A stretch of 35,243 nucleotides of DNA from UBA11540 sp045531755 (GTDB taxonomy: Bacteria > Bacillota > Clostridia > Oscillospirales > Ruminococcaceae). Numbering within the stretch: position 1 is the first letter of the stretch; each line of letters begins with the position of its first letter. The notes under the pieces were generated by a model that worked only from the letters and a program-made list of their open reading frames with translations, ran no database searches and was not told the DNA's origin. Positions 15,012 through 23,011 of this stretch are shown here, in pieces. The stretch is taken from the NCBI GenBank assembly GCA_045531755.1, contig JAZSEP010000081.1, positions 1 through 35,243 on the forward strand, in the 5' to 3' direction. The translations under genes were made by a program, and so were the position numbers.

Positions 15012-16412
15012 TTACTGCGAATTTTCCTGCTGTTTCTGCAGTATATCAAGCTCTCTGAGTTCGCTTTTCATAATCGGTACCGAGATGACAAAAGTCAGTA
15101 CGTCTGCAACGGGTTGCGCGAGTACAAGACCCCACAAATCAAAGATTAAAGGAAGTATCAAAACGGCGGGTGCAAACATAAGTCCCTGCCTTGACATCGC
15201 GAGTATAGAGGCCTTATAAACCTTGCCTATTGTTTGGGTCATCATATTTGACATTACAACCCACGACATAAACGGAAAAGTTACTGCCTGTGCTCTAAGC
15301 GCCAGAGCACCTATTTTTATTACCTCTGGGTCATCGCCCTGAAACAGCGTTATAACCTGCGGTGCCAACACGAACACCGTACCCGCCACTGCGAAGAGAA
15401 ACATTGTGGAATATTTCACGCAGAAGGTAAAGGCGTCCTTGACACGTTTATAGAGTGCCGCACCGTAGTTGAAGCCGCAGAAGGGCTGAAAGCCCTGTCC
15501 AAATCCGATAAGCGCGGAGCTTGCAAACATCATAATTCTCGAAACTATGCCGATTGCCGCGATTGCCGCATCGCTGAAGTTTCCTGCAGAAAAATTAAGG
15601 CAGATAGTCGCTACGCTCGCAAGTCCCTGACGGCAAAGCGAGGGTGTACCGCCCTTGAAGATATCCTTGTATTTTTGCAGGCTTGGTTTGAAGTTTTTAA
15701 GACGGAGCTTCAGGCTATCGCTCTTCTGCATTACGATTAGCAGAATAGTAAAGCTGATAAACTGACTGATTGCTGTTGCAAGGGCTGCGCCTGCAACGCC
15801 CATATCAAATCCGAAAATCAGTATCGGATCGAGGATGACGTTTATTACCGCGCCCGAAACAACGCCAATCATCGAGAAAAACGCATTACTCTGGAAGCGG
15901 AGCTGGTTGTTGATGACGAAAAGTCCGCAGGTGAACGGCGCGCCAAAGAGGATATACCTGAGATAATCAACCGCATAGGGCAGAATCGTGTCGGTAGATC
16001 CTAAAAACCTTGCGAGCGGCTTCAAGAACAAAAGACCAAACACCATGATAAGCGTTCCCGTTATTATGGCGCTGAAAAAACCGACAGACGCCATCTCCTC
16101 GGCACCCTTGACGTTCTTTTTGCCGAGCTCACGGGATATATAGTTTCCCGAACCGTGTCCAAAGAAAAAGCCAAACGCCTGAATCACCGCCATCAGTGAG
16201 AAGGAAACTCCGACAGCGCCGGTTGCGCTGGTATTCTCGAGCTGACCGACGAAAAAGGTGTCCACAAGGTTGTATAAGCTCGTTATGAGCATACTGATTA
16301 TAGACGGAACAGCAAGCTTTAAAATAAGATTTTCAAGGGGCTGGGTCGTCATCCTTATTCTTTTTTCATCCTGTTTTCTTTTCTCGTCGAGAAAAGCCTG
16401 CTCTTTTTCCAT
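15012..16412 (-). CDS. MATE-family efflux transporter
   Basis: Cation-coupled exporter of drugs or metabolites in the cytoplasmic membrane. About twelve hydrophobic helices are visible in two similar halves. The first helix region LILKLAVPSIISMLITSLYNLVD and VDTFFVGQL are the family signature, with GHGSGNYISRELGKK after it. The ATG at 16412 (MEKEQAF) is preferred to a TTG at 16463 that has no ribosome-binding site; GGAAG is a few bases upstream. About 466 residues is typical. The charged N-terminal tail is slightly long. The substrate cannot be predicted. Confidence 0.93.
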   Translation of the reverse strand: MEKEQAFLDEKRKQDEKRIRMTTQPLENLILKLAVPSIISMLITSLYNLVDTFFVGQLENTSATGAVGVSFSLMAVIQAFGFFFGHGSGNYISRELGKKNVKGAEEMASVGFFSAIITGTLIMVFGLLFLKPLARFLGSTDTILPYAVDYLRYILFGAPFTCGLFVINNQLRFQSNAFFSMIGVVSGAVINVILDPILIFGFDMGVAGAALATAISQFISFTILLIVMQKSDSLKLRLKNFKPSLQKYKDIFKGGTPSLCRQGLASVATICLNFSAGNFSDAAIAAIGIVSRIMMFASSALIGFGQGFQPFCGFNYGAALYKRVKDAFTFCVKYSTMFLFAVAGTVFVLAPQVITLFQGDDPEVIKIGALALRAQAVTFPFMSWVVMSNMMTQTIGKVYKASILAMSRQGLMFAPAVLILPLIFDLWGLVLAQPVADVLTFVISVPIMKSELRELDILQKQQENSQ

Positions 16413-16512
16413 CTTTTCACTTCCAATCCTTTCTATTATGACATATTTCTCGTTTTTAAACAAGCGGCTTCAGAAAATTATAATCACAAAGTAAAAAAAT
16501 TCTTTCTCTATA

Positions 16513-16542
16513 TTGTCAAAAGCCTACATTTAGGTGTATAAT
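16513..16542 (+). promoter_or_regulatory. Promoter of murC operon
   Basis: TTGTCA (16513-16518) and a perfect TATAAT (16537-16542) are 18 bases apart, ending 35 bases ahead of the murC ATG. The rest of the MATE/murC divergent gap (16413-16577) is A+T-rich; on the minus strand a possible CATAAT box for MATE lies near 16438, without a convincing -35. Confidence 0.82.
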
Positions 16543-16577
16543 AAAGTGAGATATACTATTTGGAACGAGGCTTTACT

Positions 16578-17951
16578 ATGAACACGTACGATGAGAGTCT
16601 TCTTAAAAATAAAAAACATATACATTTCATCGGTATTGGTGGTTCGGGAATGTTCCCTATCGTGCAGATTCTTCACGCGGAAGGGTTTTATATCACGGGC
16701 TCGGACAACAACGAAACCGAAACCATAAAAATCGAACGCGAAATGGGCATTGAAATCTTTATGGGACAGCGAGCCGAAAACATTAAAGGTGCTGACCTTA
16801 TCGTCTATACTGCCGCGATTATGGCGGACAATCCTGAGCTCATTGCTGCAAAGGAGAGCGGTGTTGACACTATCGAGCGCTCGGTTATGTTGGGTCTTAT
16901 CACCCGAAGATATGACAGAGCCATCTGTGTCAGCGGAACCCACGGAAAAACCACAACCACCGCTATGCTGACACAGATTTTGGTAGAGTCCGAAATGGAC
17001 CCGACGGCTGTCATAGGCGGAAAGCTCCCTCTCATTCACGGCAGCGGAATTGCAGGCGCGTCGGACATTATGGTGTGCGAATCCTGCGAGTTTGTTGACA
17101 CGTTTTTAAAGCTGTCGCCTAACATTGCGGTGATACTCAATATTGACGAGGACCACCTCGATTATTTCAAAAATCTTGACAACATAATCCGTTCTTTTAA
17201 CGCCTTTGCAAAGATGGCGGACAAATGCATTATCGCAAACGGCGACGATGAGAACACTATGCGTGCTGTGGCGGACATAAAATCCGTGCCGATTATCACC
17301 TTCGGTTACGGAAAGCACAACGACTATTACGTTGAAAATATTGAACAGCACAAAGGCATCGGCACTTCGTTTGACGTGATATTCCAAGGCAAAAAGCTGT
17401 GCAGATTGAGGATGAACGTTCCCGGAGAACACAACATTCTCAACACGCTTGCCGCCTGTGTGGCAGCCCTGCAGGTTAAAACACCCGTTGATCGCATTGA
17501 AAAGAGCGTTCCCAACTTCAAGGGCGCCGGCAGACGCTTCGAGGTGCTCGGAAAGGTTAACGGCTTTACAGTTGTTGACGACTACGCTCATCATCCGAAA
17601 GAGCTTGAGGTCACTCTGAAAACCGCGAAAAAGCTTGATTTTAACAGGGTTTGGGCGGTATTTCAGCCCTTCACCTACTCCCGCACATCCATACTGTTCG
17701 ACGACTTTGTAAAGGCTCTTGCCATTGCAGACAAAGTTGTCCTTTCGGAGATTATGGGGTCGCGTGAAAAGAACACCTACAACATCTATTCAAAGGATTT
17801 AGCAGAAAAAATCGACGGGTGCGTATGGTTTAACACCTTTGAAGAGATTGCAGAGTACGTACTCGCAAACGCAGAGGAAGGCGACCTTGTTATAACACTT
17901 GGTTGCGGCGACGTTTACAAATGCGCAAAGATGATGCTTGAAAACAAATGA
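16578..17951 (+). CDS. murC: UDP-N-acetylmuramate--L-alanine ligase
   Basis: Cytoplasmic ATP-dependent ligase adding the first amino acid of the peptidoglycan stem. The N-terminal nucleotide-sugar fold starts HFIGIGGSGM (residues 16-25), the ATP loop is SGTHGKTTTTAML near residue 117, and later signatures include GEHNILNTLAA, DDYAHHPKELE and FQPFTYSRT. The ATG at 16578 is chosen because GAGG is 7 bases ahead; an in-frame TTG at 16560 lacks a site. 457 residues, normal for Mur ligases. It opens a six-gene run with mixed functions. Confidence 0.97.
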   Translation: MNTYDESLLKNKKHIHFIGIGGSGMFPIVQILHAEGFYITGSDNNETETIKIEREMGIEIFMGQRAENIKGADLIVYTAAIMADNPELIAAKESGVDTIERSVMLGLITRRYDRAICVSGTHGKTTTTAMLTQILVESEMDPTAVIGGKLPLIHGSGIAGASDIMVCESCEFVDTFLKLSPNIAVILNIDEDHLDYFKNLDNIIRSFNAFAKMADKCIIANGDDENTMRAVADIKSVPIITFGYGKHNDYYVENIEQHKGIGTSFDVIFQGKKLCRLRMNVPGEHNILNTLAACVAALQVKTPVDRIEKSVPNFKGAGRRFEVLGKVNGFTVVDDYAHHPKELEVTLKTAKKLDFNRVWAVFQPFTYSRTSILFDDFVKALAIADKVVLSEIMGSREKNTYNIYSKDLAEKIDGCVWFNTFEEIAEYVLANAEEGDLVITLGCGDVYKCAKMMLENK

Positions 17952-17971
17952 CATAAACGGAGGATTTTGAT

Positions 17972-18451
17972 ATGGAAAAGATGTTAGAATTACTTGGCAA
18001 AAACGCGAGAATATCCAACAAGCAGTTGGCGGTTATGCTTGGCACTACCGAGGCTGACGTTGAGGCTCGCATTGCTGAATATGAGAAAAACGGAGTTATC
18101 AACGGTTATCAGGCGCTTATCGACTGGTACAGCGTTGACAAGGAATACGTTATCGCTCTTATTGAGGTAAAGGTTATGCCTCAGCGTGATTTCGGTTTCG
18201 ACGAGCTCGCAAGCAAGATTATGAACTATTCCGAGGTTGACAGCCTCTATCTTATGTCGGGCGGTTACGATTTGTTTGTAACCATTTCGGGACGCTCCTT
18301 CAAAGAGGTTGCTATGTTCGTTGCTAAGAGGTTGTCTACCCTTGACGGTGTAACCTCTACCGCTACCCACTTCGTTCTCAAAAAATACAAAGATAACGGC
18401 GTTATTCTGCACAAGAACGACCCTGACGAAAGGGGTAACGCTTCACTGTGA
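17972..18451 (+). CDS. Lrp/AsnC-family transcriptional regulator
   Basis: DNA-binding regulator of amino-acid metabolism type. An N-terminal winged helix-turn-helix (residues ~5-50; LGKNARISNKQLAVMLGTTE) leads into the RAM ligand-binding domain (residues ~65-145; MSGGYDLFVTISGRSFKEV). GGAGG at 17959-17963 supports ATG 17972. Its stop overlaps the start of the aminotransferase gene by 4 bases (GTGA), so the regulator and enzyme are translationally coupled. It probably senses an amino acid related to the aminotransferase substrate (inference). Confidence 0.93.
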   Translation: MEKMLELLGKNARISNKQLAVMLGTTEADVEARIAEYEKNGVINGYQALIDWYSVDKEYVIALIEVKVMPQRDFGFDELASKIMNYSEVDSLYLMSGGYDLFVTISGRSFKEVAMFVAKRLSTLDGVTSTATHFVLKKYKDNGVILHKNDPDERGNASL

Positions 18452-19617
18452 TTAACTACGATAAGGTACTTTCCGACAAGGCAAAAGAACTAAAACCCTC
18501 GGGCATCAGAAAGTTCTTTGACCTTGCAAACGAAATGGAGGGCGTCATCTCTCTGGGTGTCGGCGAGCCCGATTTCAAGACACCCTGGAGTATACGCGAG
18601 GCAGCCATTAAATCTCTTGAAAGAGGAAAAACGCGCTACAGCGCAAATGCAGGTCTTGTTGAGCTCAGAAAAGAGATCTGCAGATATCTCGAGAGGCGTT
18701 TTTCTCTTGAATACGACCCATTGAAGCAAACCATCATCACGGTTGGCGGCTCAGAGGGAATTGACATCACAATACGCGCTCTTGTAAACCCCGGTGACGA
18801 GGTTATTATTCCCGAGCCGTGTTTTGTTTCCTACGAGCCTATTGCAAGGCTTTGCGGCGCTAACGTTGTCACCATCGCAACCAAGGCTGAAGACAACTTC
18901 AAACTCAGAGCAAAGGATCTCAAGGAAAAGATTACCGACAAGACAAAGCTTCTCATCTTCCCCTTCCCCAACAACCCTACGGGTGCTGTTATGAGAAGAG
19001 AGGATCTGGAAGAAATTGCCGAGGTTTTGCGCGGTACGGACATAATGGTTCTGTCCGACGAAATATATGCAGAGCTTACATACAACGGCGGCCACGTTTC
19101 GATAGCATCCTTGGACGGAATGAAGGAGCGCACCATACTTGTAAACGGCTTCTCTAAGACCTATTCTATGACGGGTTGGCGTCTTGGTTACGTTGCAGGT
19201 CCCGAGGAAATAATCAGCCAGATGCTCAAAATACACCAGTTTGCGATTATGTGTTCTCCCACAACCAGCCAGTATGCCGCGCTCGAGGCAGTTAAAAACT
19301 GCGACAACGAGATAAAAAAGATGGCCGAAGAATACAACATTCGCCGCAGACTGTTGGTAGACGGCCTTAACAAGCTGGGACTCACCTGTTTCTCTCCCGA
19401 GGGAGCGTTCTACGTCTTCCCATCTATCAAGAACACGGGGCTTACGAGTGAAGAATTTTGCAACCGACTCCTTATGGAGCAAAAGGTTGCTGTCGTTCCC
19501 GGCACAGCCTTTGGTGAGAGCGGAGAAGGATTTGTTCGAATTTCCTACTCCTACAGCGTAAACCATCTTCTTGAGGCACTTTCCAAGATTGAAAAGTTCA
19601 TTAATTCTTTGAAATAA
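18448..19617 (+). CDS. Class I/II PLP-dependent aminotransferase
   Basis: Fold-type I aminotransferase of the aspartate/aromatic group. The PLP lysine lies in NGFSKTYSMTGWRLGY near residue 236. Other signatures are LGVGEPDF (substrate pocket), FPNNPTGAVM, LSDEIYAELTY and a terminal FVRISYSYS that carries the carboxylate-binding Arg. 389 residues. The start is GTG 18448, overlapping the regulator stop. The closest characterised relatives are PatA-like and aromatic aminotransferases; the exact amino acid is not visible. Confidence 0.94.
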   Translation: MINYDKVLSDKAKELKPSGIRKFFDLANEMEGVISLGVGEPDFKTPWSIREAAIKSLERGKTRYSANAGLVELRKEICRYLERRFSLEYDPLKQTIITVGGSEGIDITIRALVNPGDEVIIPEPCFVSYEPIARLCGANVVTIATKAEDNFKLRAKDLKEKITDKTKLLIFPFPNNPTGAVMRREDLEEIAEVLRGTDIMVLSDEIYAELTYNGGHVSIASLDGMKERTILVNGFSKTYSMTGWRLGYVAGPEEIISQMLKIHQFAIMCSPTTSQYAALEAVKNCDNEIKKMAEEYNIRRRLLVDGLNKLGLTCFSPEGAFYVFPSIKNTGLTSEEFCNRLLMEQKVAVVPGTAFGESGEGFVRISYSYSVNHLLEALSKIEKFINSLK

Positions 19618-19628
19618 AGGGTGATTTG

Positions 19629-20471
19629 ATGCTCAGAGCAAGGGCGTATGCCAAGATAAATCTTTCGCTTGATATAACAGGCGTGCGCAATGACGGGTAT
19701 CATCTCATCAAAACCGTTATGCAAAGCATCTCCCTGCACGACGTAGTCAGCGTGGACAGGACGGCAGACGGAATATCCATCAGCTGTGACGACCCGCTTG
19801 TCCCCTGCGACGAGAGAAACATAGTCTACAAATGTGCAAAACGCTTTTTCGAGCGTGTCGGAGAGAGCTTTGGAGTTCACATTGACATTCAAAAGAACAT
19901 TCCGTCACAGGCAGGACTCGGCGGCGGAAGTGCAGACGGTGCGGCGGTGCTTGTGCTTTTGAACAGGCTTTGCGGCGGTATTCTCACCACGGAAAACCTT
20001 TGTGAAATCGGCTCAAGGGTTGGCGCCGACATTCCGTTCTGCATCATTGGCGGATGCGTTTTGTGCGAAGGTATCGGCGAGGTGCTGACACCGATTGACA
20101 ACAAAATGAAGCTGGATTTATGCATTGTAAAACCTCAGTTCAGCGTCAGCACAGTGGAAGCCTACAAGCATTTTGACAGTCTGAAAGACATTTGCCATCC
20201 CGACGTTGACGGAGTGGTAGAGGCCCTAACGAACGGAAACCGAGCACTCCTTTATAATAAACTTGCAAACGTTCTTGAAATGGACGAGCGCACCGACAAA
20301 ATCAAAAAAGACCTCGTTCGTTTGGGTGCTGCGGCAAGCAGTATGAGCGGAAGTGGTTCGGCGGTTTTCGGAATACTTGAAGATGTCGTTTTACCGACGT
20401 ATACCGAATATAATTCTAAGGTTTTTTTGGCACACACGGTCGACTGCGGTGTTGAAGTTTTGGAGGAGTAG
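19629..20471 (+). CDS. ispE: 4-diphosphocytidyl-2-C-methyl-D-erythritol kinase
   Basis: GHMP kinase of the non-mevalonate isoprenoid pathway. Signatures are AYAKINLSLDITG at the N-terminus, the ATP loop PSQAGLGGGSADGAA near residue 95, and SSMSGSGSAVFGI near the C-terminus. About 280 residues, normal. AAGGGTG lies ahead of the ATG at 19629; an in-frame TTG one codon earlier is less likely. It follows the aminotransferase by 11 bases and precedes the TIM-barrel gene by 2. Confidence 0.96.
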   Translation: MLRARAYAKINLSLDITGVRNDGYHLIKTVMQSISLHDVVSVDRTADGISISCDDPLVPCDERNIVYKCAKRFFERVGESFGVHIDIQKNIPSQAGLGGGSADGAAVLVLLNRLCGGILTTENLCEIGSRVGADIPFCIIGGCVLCEGIGEVLTPIDNKMKLDLCIVKPQFSVSTVEAYKHFDSLKDICHPDVDGVVEALTNGNRALLYNKLANVLEMDERTDKIKKDLVRLGAAASSMSGSGSAVFGILEDVVLPTYTEYNSKVFLAHTVDCGVEVLEE

Positions 20472-20473
20472 TT

Positions 20474-21274
20474 TTGATAAACGTTGGAATTTCAAGTGCG
20501 TGTCTTTACCCAATGCTCACGGAGGATGCAGTCAGGCTCCTCGTTGACAACGGTGTGAAGCACACGGAAATATTTTTTAATTCCTTTTCCGAGCTTTCGA
20601 GCGATTTTATCAGCGGATTGAGGAGAATGCTGATACCTGCAGGGGTAACCGTCGAAGCAATTCACCCCTTCTCCTGCATTGCTGAGCCTCTCTTCCTCTT
20701 CTCGAGCTATAAACGCAGATTCGAGGATTCGCTCGACCAGTATCGCAGATATTTTGAAGCGGCACAGCTTTTGAAGTGTCACAAATTTGTTCTTCACGGC
20801 GACCGCGCAGACAGGCACACCATTGATGACAAGGAATATTTCGAGCGATACGCAAAGCTTTGCGAAGTGGGAAAGGCGTTTGGAGTCGTCGTGCTTCAGG
20901 AAAACGTTTCGAATTTCCGAGGCAGAAGCCCTGAATTTATCAGAAATATGTCAGATTATCTCGGCGACGCTGTCAACTTCACCTTTGACGTTAAGCAGTC
21001 TGTCAGAGCCGGTGTTGACCCGTTTGAAATGCTTGATGCGATGGAAAAAAGGGTTCGTCACGTTCATCTGAGTGACAACAACGCAGATCACGACTGTCTT
21101 ATTTCGGGTCAGGGCTCGTTTGACAACGCGCGGTTATTCGAAAAGCTGAAAGCCATCGATTATGACGGTGCTGTGCTTATAGAGGTTTACCGCCACAACT
21201 ACAAAGAAGAAAAGGAGCTCTTTGAGGGCCTTGAATACATCAAACAGTTTGTAAAATCGGAGGAGATTATATGA
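20474..21274 (+). CDS. Sugar phosphate isomerase/epimerase-like TIM-barrel protein
   Basis: AP-endonuclease-2 superfamily barrel of 266 residues. Metal-site segments are visible: KFVLHGDRAD, VVLQENVSNF, FTFDVKQSVRAG, HVHLSDN and a final VLIEVYRHNY, placing Glu/Asp/His residues at strand ends as in xylose-isomerase-like enzymes. The start is TTG 20474, backed by GGAGGAG at 20462-20468. The stop overlaps nrdR by 4 bases (ATGA). It could be a sugar isomerase or epimerase or an inosose-type enzyme; no sugar operon is near, so the substrate is unknown. Confidence 0.82.
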   Translation: MINVGISSACLYPMLTEDAVRLLVDNGVKHTEIFFNSFSELSSDFISGLRRMLIPAGVTVEAIHPFSCIAEPLFLFSSYKRRFEDSLDQYRRYFEAAQLLKCHKFVLHGDRADRHTIDDKEYFERYAKLCEVGKAFGVVVLQENVSNFRGRSPEFIRNMSDYLGDAVNFTFDVKQSVRAGVDPFEMLDAMEKRVRHVHLSDNNADHDCLISGQGSFDNARLFEKLKAIDYDGAVLIEVYRHNYKEEKELFEGLEYIKQFVKSEEII

Positions 21275-21723
21275 AATGTCCATTTTGCGGATACGCTGAA
21301 AGCAAGGTGCTTGACACCCGTTCCTGTGACGACGGAAGCAAGATAAGACGACGCAGAGAGTGTCTTAGCTGTGCCAAGCGTTTCACCTCGTACGAGACCG
21401 TTGAGCTTGTTCCGATAATGGTTATCAAGCGTGACAACACACGCGAGCAGTTTGACCGCAACAAGCTGATGAACGGTATTCTCAGGGCTTGCCAGAAGCG
21501 TCCGGTTTCGGTTGAAACCGTGCAAAAAATCGTTGACGAGATAGAATATGCTCTGCAAAACAAGCTCGTTTCTGAGGTTACCTCTGCCGAAATCGGCGAG
21601 CTGACTATGGAAAAGCTCAAGGCCGTGGATGACGTTGCATACGTCAGATTCGCTTCGGTTTACCGTCAGTTTGGCGACCTCAACACCTTTATGAAGGAGC
21701 TCAAAAAGCTGATCGGCGATTAA
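21271..21723 (+). CDS. nrdR: Transcriptional repressor NrdR
   Basis: Represses ribonucleotide reductase genes in response to dATP/ATP. A zinc ribbon uses C3, C6, C31 and C34 (CPFCG, CLSCA), then an ATP-cone domain follows (residues ~49-139). 150 residues, exactly the family size. It is translationally coupled to the TIM-barrel gene. No ribonucleotide reductase gene lies in the window, so its targets are elsewhere. No terminator is evident before the next promoter 19 bases downstream. Confidence 0.97.
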   Translation: MKCPFCGYAESKVLDTRSCDDGSKIRRRRECLSCAKRFTSYETVELVPIMVIKRDNTREQFDRNKLMNGILRACQKRPVSVETVQKIVDEIEYALQNKLVSEVTSAEIGELTMEKLKAVDDVAYVRFASVYRQFGDLNTFMKELKKLIGD

Positions 21724-21742
21724 AAAATATATCCCCCTTATC

Positions 21743-21771
21743 TTGACAAACAAGGTTTGGGGTGATATAAT
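21743..21771 (+). promoter_or_regulatory. Perfect-consensus promoter of rpsF-ssb-rpsR
   Basis: TTGACA (21743-21748) and TATAAT (21766-21771) with a 17-base spacer match the consensus at every position, as expected for a strong ribosomal-protein promoter. Confidence 0.95.
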
Positions 21772-21777
21772 GTATAA

Positions 21778-21840
21778 GTTGCATTATGTGCAACTATCCT
21801 TGTCCTGCATAAAGTGCAGGACCTAAAGTCCAAAAGGAGG
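21778..21840 (+). ncRNA. Structured 5' leader of the S6/S18 operon
   Basis: Two perfect hairpins lie between the promoter and the ribosome-binding site: GTTGCA/TGCAAC (21778-21794, 5-base loop) and GTCCTGCA/TGCAGGAC (21802-21822, 5-base loop). A competing GGAC/GTCC hairpin (21819-21831) shares the second stem's 3' arm, and CCTT (21798-21801) can pair with AAGG of the AAGGAGG site. S6:S18 autoregulation through this leader is known in several bacteria; the loop typical of that motif is not obvious here. Confidence 0.6.
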
Positions 21841-21848
21841 TGTTTTGA

Positions 21849-22139
21849 ATGGCTAAAACTTCAGCCAACTACGAGACCATTATGGTACTGAACACAAAAT
21901 TGGGTGAGGACGGCGTTAAGGCTCTCATCGAGAAGTTCACAAAGCTTATCACCGATAACGGCACTATCGATAGTGTTGACGATTGGGGTAAGAGAAGACT
22001 TGCTTATGAGATCGAAGACGAGACAGAAGGTTATTACTATCTTGTAAACTTCACTTCTGCTCCTGAATTCCCTGCAGAGCTTGATCGTATCTATAAGATC
22101 ACTGACGGTGTTCTTCGTTCGATCATCGTTGCAAAATAA
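21849..22139 (+). CDS. rpsF: 30S ribosomal protein S6
   Basis: Small-subunit protein that binds with S18 to the platform. ANYETIMVLNTKLGEDGVK and DDWGKRRLAYEIEDETEGYYYLVNF are the family core; the C-terminus LDRIYKITDGVLRSIIVAK is complete. 96 residues. AAGGAGG at 21834-21840 is 8 bases ahead of the ATG. It heads the conserved rpsF-ssb-rpsR operon. Confidence 0.98.
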   Translation: MAKTSANYETIMVLNTKLGEDGVKALIEKFTKLITDNGTIDSVDDWGKRRLAYEIEDETEGYYYLVNFTSAPEFPAELDRIYKITDGVLRSIIVAK

Positions 22140-22153
22140 GAGGAGGGTATCTG

Positions 22154-22624
22154 ATGCTTAACAAAGCTATTTTGATGGGCAGACTTACTGCAGATCCCGA
22201 CGTGCGCCAGACCAACACAGGTGTTTCTGTCACAACCTTTACCCTTGCCGTTGACCGCGGTTACGCGAAGCCCGGCGAGGACAAGCAGACAGATTTTATC
22301 TCTATCACCTGCTGGAGAAATACCGCTGACTTTGTCGGCAAGTATTTCAAGAAGGGTCAGCTTGTTGCGGTAGAGGGTTCTATCAGAACCAGAAACTACA
22401 CCGACAACAACGGAAACAAGCGCTACGTTACAGAGGTTGTTGCAAACGAGGTTTTCTTTGCAGAAGGCAAGAGAAGCTCCGATTCTGCTTTCACCAGTCC
22501 CTCTCCTTTCAGTCAGCCTGCTGCTGAAACCTATTCCCAGAACACATCTTCATTTGAACAGTCTTCTTCTGTTGAGACCTACACAAATGTTGATTTTGCG
22601 GGCGATGACGACCTGCCGTTCTGA
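22154..22624 (+). CDS. ssb: Single-stranded DNA-binding protein
   Basis: Tetrameric OB-fold protein coating single-stranded DNA in replication and repair. The N-terminal OB fold (residues 1-~110) starts MLNKAILMGRLTADPDVR and includes DFISITCWRNTADF. A Ser/Gln-rich disordered linker follows, and the acidic tip DDDLPF that recruits partner proteins is intact. 156 residues. It starts 14 bases after rpsF in the usual order. Confidence 0.98.
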   Translation: MLNKAILMGRLTADPDVRQTNTGVSVTTFTLAVDRGYAKPGEDKQTDFISITCWRNTADFVGKYFKKGQLVAVEGSIRTRNYTDNNGNKRYVTEVVANEVFFAEGKRSSDSAFTSPSPFSQPAAETYSQNTSSFEQSSSVETYTNVDFAGDDDLPF

Positions 22625-22656
22625 TTTGACAGTATCATTTAAAGGAGGTATTCGTA

Positions 22657-22929
22657 ATGGAAAATAAAGAAAGAGTCGAAAGAACTGAAAGACCTGAAAG
22701 ACCTATGCGTGGCCCCAGAAAGAGCCGCAAGAAGGTTTGTGCTTTCTGTGCTGATAAGGTTGAGAACATCGATTATAAGGATGTTGCAAAGCTCAGAAGA
22801 TTTGTTTCCGAGAGATCCAAAATCTTCCCCCGTCGTATGACAGGTACATGTGCTCGTCACCAGAGACAGCTCACAGTTGCTGTTAAGCGTGCTCGTCACA
22901 TCGCTCTTATTCCCTACATCAGCGACTAA
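22657..22929 (+). CDS. rpsR: 30S ribosomal protein S18
   Basis: Platform protein and partner of S6. The core is YKDVAKLRRFVSERSKIFPRR with TGTCARHQRQLTVAVKRARH. The N-terminal CAFCADK plus the later Cys suggest the zinc-binding form, as opposed to zinc-free paralogues. An Arg/Glu/Pro-rich N-terminal stretch (residues 3-20) is somewhat longer than the minimum. 90 residues. Confidence 0.97.
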   Translation: MENKERVERTERPERPMRGPRKSRKKVCAFCADKVENIDYKDVAKLRRFVSERSKIFPRRMTGTCARHQRQLTVAVKRARHIALIPYISD

Positions 22930-22939
22930 TAAAAAGATG

Positions 22940-22969
22940 AACGCTCCGAAAAATCGGAGCGTTTTTATT
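22940..22969 (+). terminator. Terminator of rpsF-ssb-rpsR
   Basis: ACGCTCCGA (22941-22949) and TCGGAGCGT (22954-22962) form a perfect stem with an A4 loop, followed by a T-rich run. On the minus strand it can also act as a backup terminator for the ABC transporter operon. Confidence 0.92.
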
Positions 22970-22972
22970 TTT

Positions 22973-23004
22973 AAAGCCGACCGCTTTCGCAGTCGGCTTT
23001 TTCA
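22973..23004. terminator. Second tandem hairpin between convergent operons
   Basis: AAAGCCGAC (22973-22981) pairs with GTCGGCTTT (22992-23000) around a 10-base loop, followed on + by TT. It lies just past the stop of the minus-strand ABC gene (23012). On minus only three T follow, so full termination there probably needs both hairpins. Confidence 0.7.
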
Positions 23005-23011
23005 TTTTGAA

